From Rubripirellula tenax (GTDB lineage: Bacteria > Planctomycetota > Planctomycetia > Pirellulales > Pirellulaceae), in assembly GCF_007860125.1 (NCBI RefSeq), contig NZ_SJPW01000004.1, positions 30,272 through 94,271 on the forward strand: a DNA stretch of 64,000 nucleotides, written 5' to 3'. The notes under the pieces are model-generated. The model saw nothing but the letters and a program-made list of their open reading frames with translations. It searched no databases and was not told the origin of the DNA. This document shows, piece by piece, positions 63,886 to 64,000 of this stretch (position 1 is its first letter; every line of letters starts with the position of its first letter). A program made the translations under genes and the position numbers.

Positions 63886-64000
63886 GTAGGGACTGCCGTC
63901 GCCGGCAGCCCCCCGCACAGATCCGTACGTGAAGTTTTCCCTCATACGGCTCCTGCTCTGAGTCGGGCGTGATGCCGAACATTGGGGTAAAGATGGAGGA
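63886..64000 (-). mobile_element. Group II intron, 3' end only (domains V-VI); rest beyond right edge
   Basis: Read on the minus strand, the domain V-like hairpin at 63952-63920 is followed by a G-rich spacer and a second hairpin (CTGCCGGCGACGGCAG, a domain VI candidate). The intron would end close to 63886 at TCCCTAC, giving the usual AY 3' end. The expected reverse-transcriptase gene lies beyond the right edge. The insertion is about 70 bp past the Fae-like gene's stop and points toward it. Confidence 0.6.
63920..63952 (-). ncRNA. Group II intron domain V
   Basis: On the minus strand the 33-nt sequence begins GAGCCGTATGAGG, has a GAAA-type loop and closes with CTTCACGTACGGATC. Lower stem GAGCCGTA/TACGGATC with the invariant AGC triad, a two-base bulge (CG) on the 3' side and an upper stem TGAGG/CTTCA match the 34-nt domain V consensus of bacterial group II introns. 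One G-A mismatch in the lower stem replaces the usual G-U pair. Confidence 0.65.

Noticed and set aside
1..64000. CRISPR arrays, tRNA or rRNA genes, riboswitches
   Set aside because: No regularly spaced repeat arrays, cloverleaf sequences or conserved aptamers were noticed by eye; short or diverged ones could be missed without a computational scan.

Overview
The window looks like a chromosomal segment from a marine-type planctomycete (Planctomycetota, probably Pirellulales, close to Rhodopirellula). The evidence is the gene content: several formylglycine sulfatases, two gene sets with planctomycete cytochrome c (DUF1587/1592/1588/1585) and DUF1552, a DUF1559 prepilin-like protein, LEPR-XLL type cell-surface proteins, a PEP-CTERM protein, three ECF sigma factors, three Hanks-type Ser/Thr kinases, and a formaldehyde-activating-enzyme homologue. 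No rRNA, tRNA or CRISPR array was seen.

Layout. 1-5.3 kb (minus): a two-domain sulfatase that runs off the left edge, and a GH95-like glycoside hydrolase, together suited to sulfated polysaccharide breakdown. 5.9-7.3 kb (plus): DUF1559 prepilin-like protein and a tiny lipoprotein. 7.4-16.6 kb (minus): probable operon of alpha/beta hydrolase, cytochrome c/DUF1592, DUF1552, sulfatase, DUF1080 and PhoD-like phosphatase. 17.2-19 kb: NhaC-type antiporter. 19.34-21.92 kb: a complete IS21-family element (istA/istB) with long terminal inverted repeats, cutting the 3' end of a DUF2306-like membrane gene that overlaps a padR regulator. 23-27.5 kb (minus): a surface copper-radical (galactose oxidase-like) oxidase and a PEP-CTERM protein. 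27.7-33.2 kb (plus): ECF sigma factor with a LamG-tailed kinase, then a tightly overlapping four-gene run (epimerase, DUF2071, DUF4345, PhyH dioxygenase). 33.4-43.3 kb (minus): TPR/FG-GAP/ASPIC lipoprotein, small membrane or soluble proteins of little-known function, methyltransferase, SGNH hydrolase and a PQQ-type beta-propeller. 43.3-50.4 kb: a translationally coupled sigma-kinase-surface-protein operon, divergent from a dockerin/animal-peroxidase protein. 50.4-55.3 kb: a third kinase, a YHYH protein and an EF-hand protein sharing an LTxxQ-like tail, and a third ECF sigma factor. 55.3-62.4 kb (minus): second cytochrome/DUF1552/PQQ-propeller/sulfatase operon. 62.5-64 kb: REP-like hairpin, DUF1569 protein, Fae-like protein, and the 3' end (domains V-VI) of a group II intron entering from the right edge on the minus strand.

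Working together: most genes encode exported hydrolases, oxidases and redox proteins for polymer degradation at or outside the cell surface, plus three sigma/kinase sets that could control them. The least explained parts are the two parallel cytochrome/DUF1552/sulfatase operons, the DUF4347-copper oxidase, the twin LTxxQ-tailed proteins and the Fae homologue without the catalytic histidine. All calls come from reading the sequence; no database search was run.
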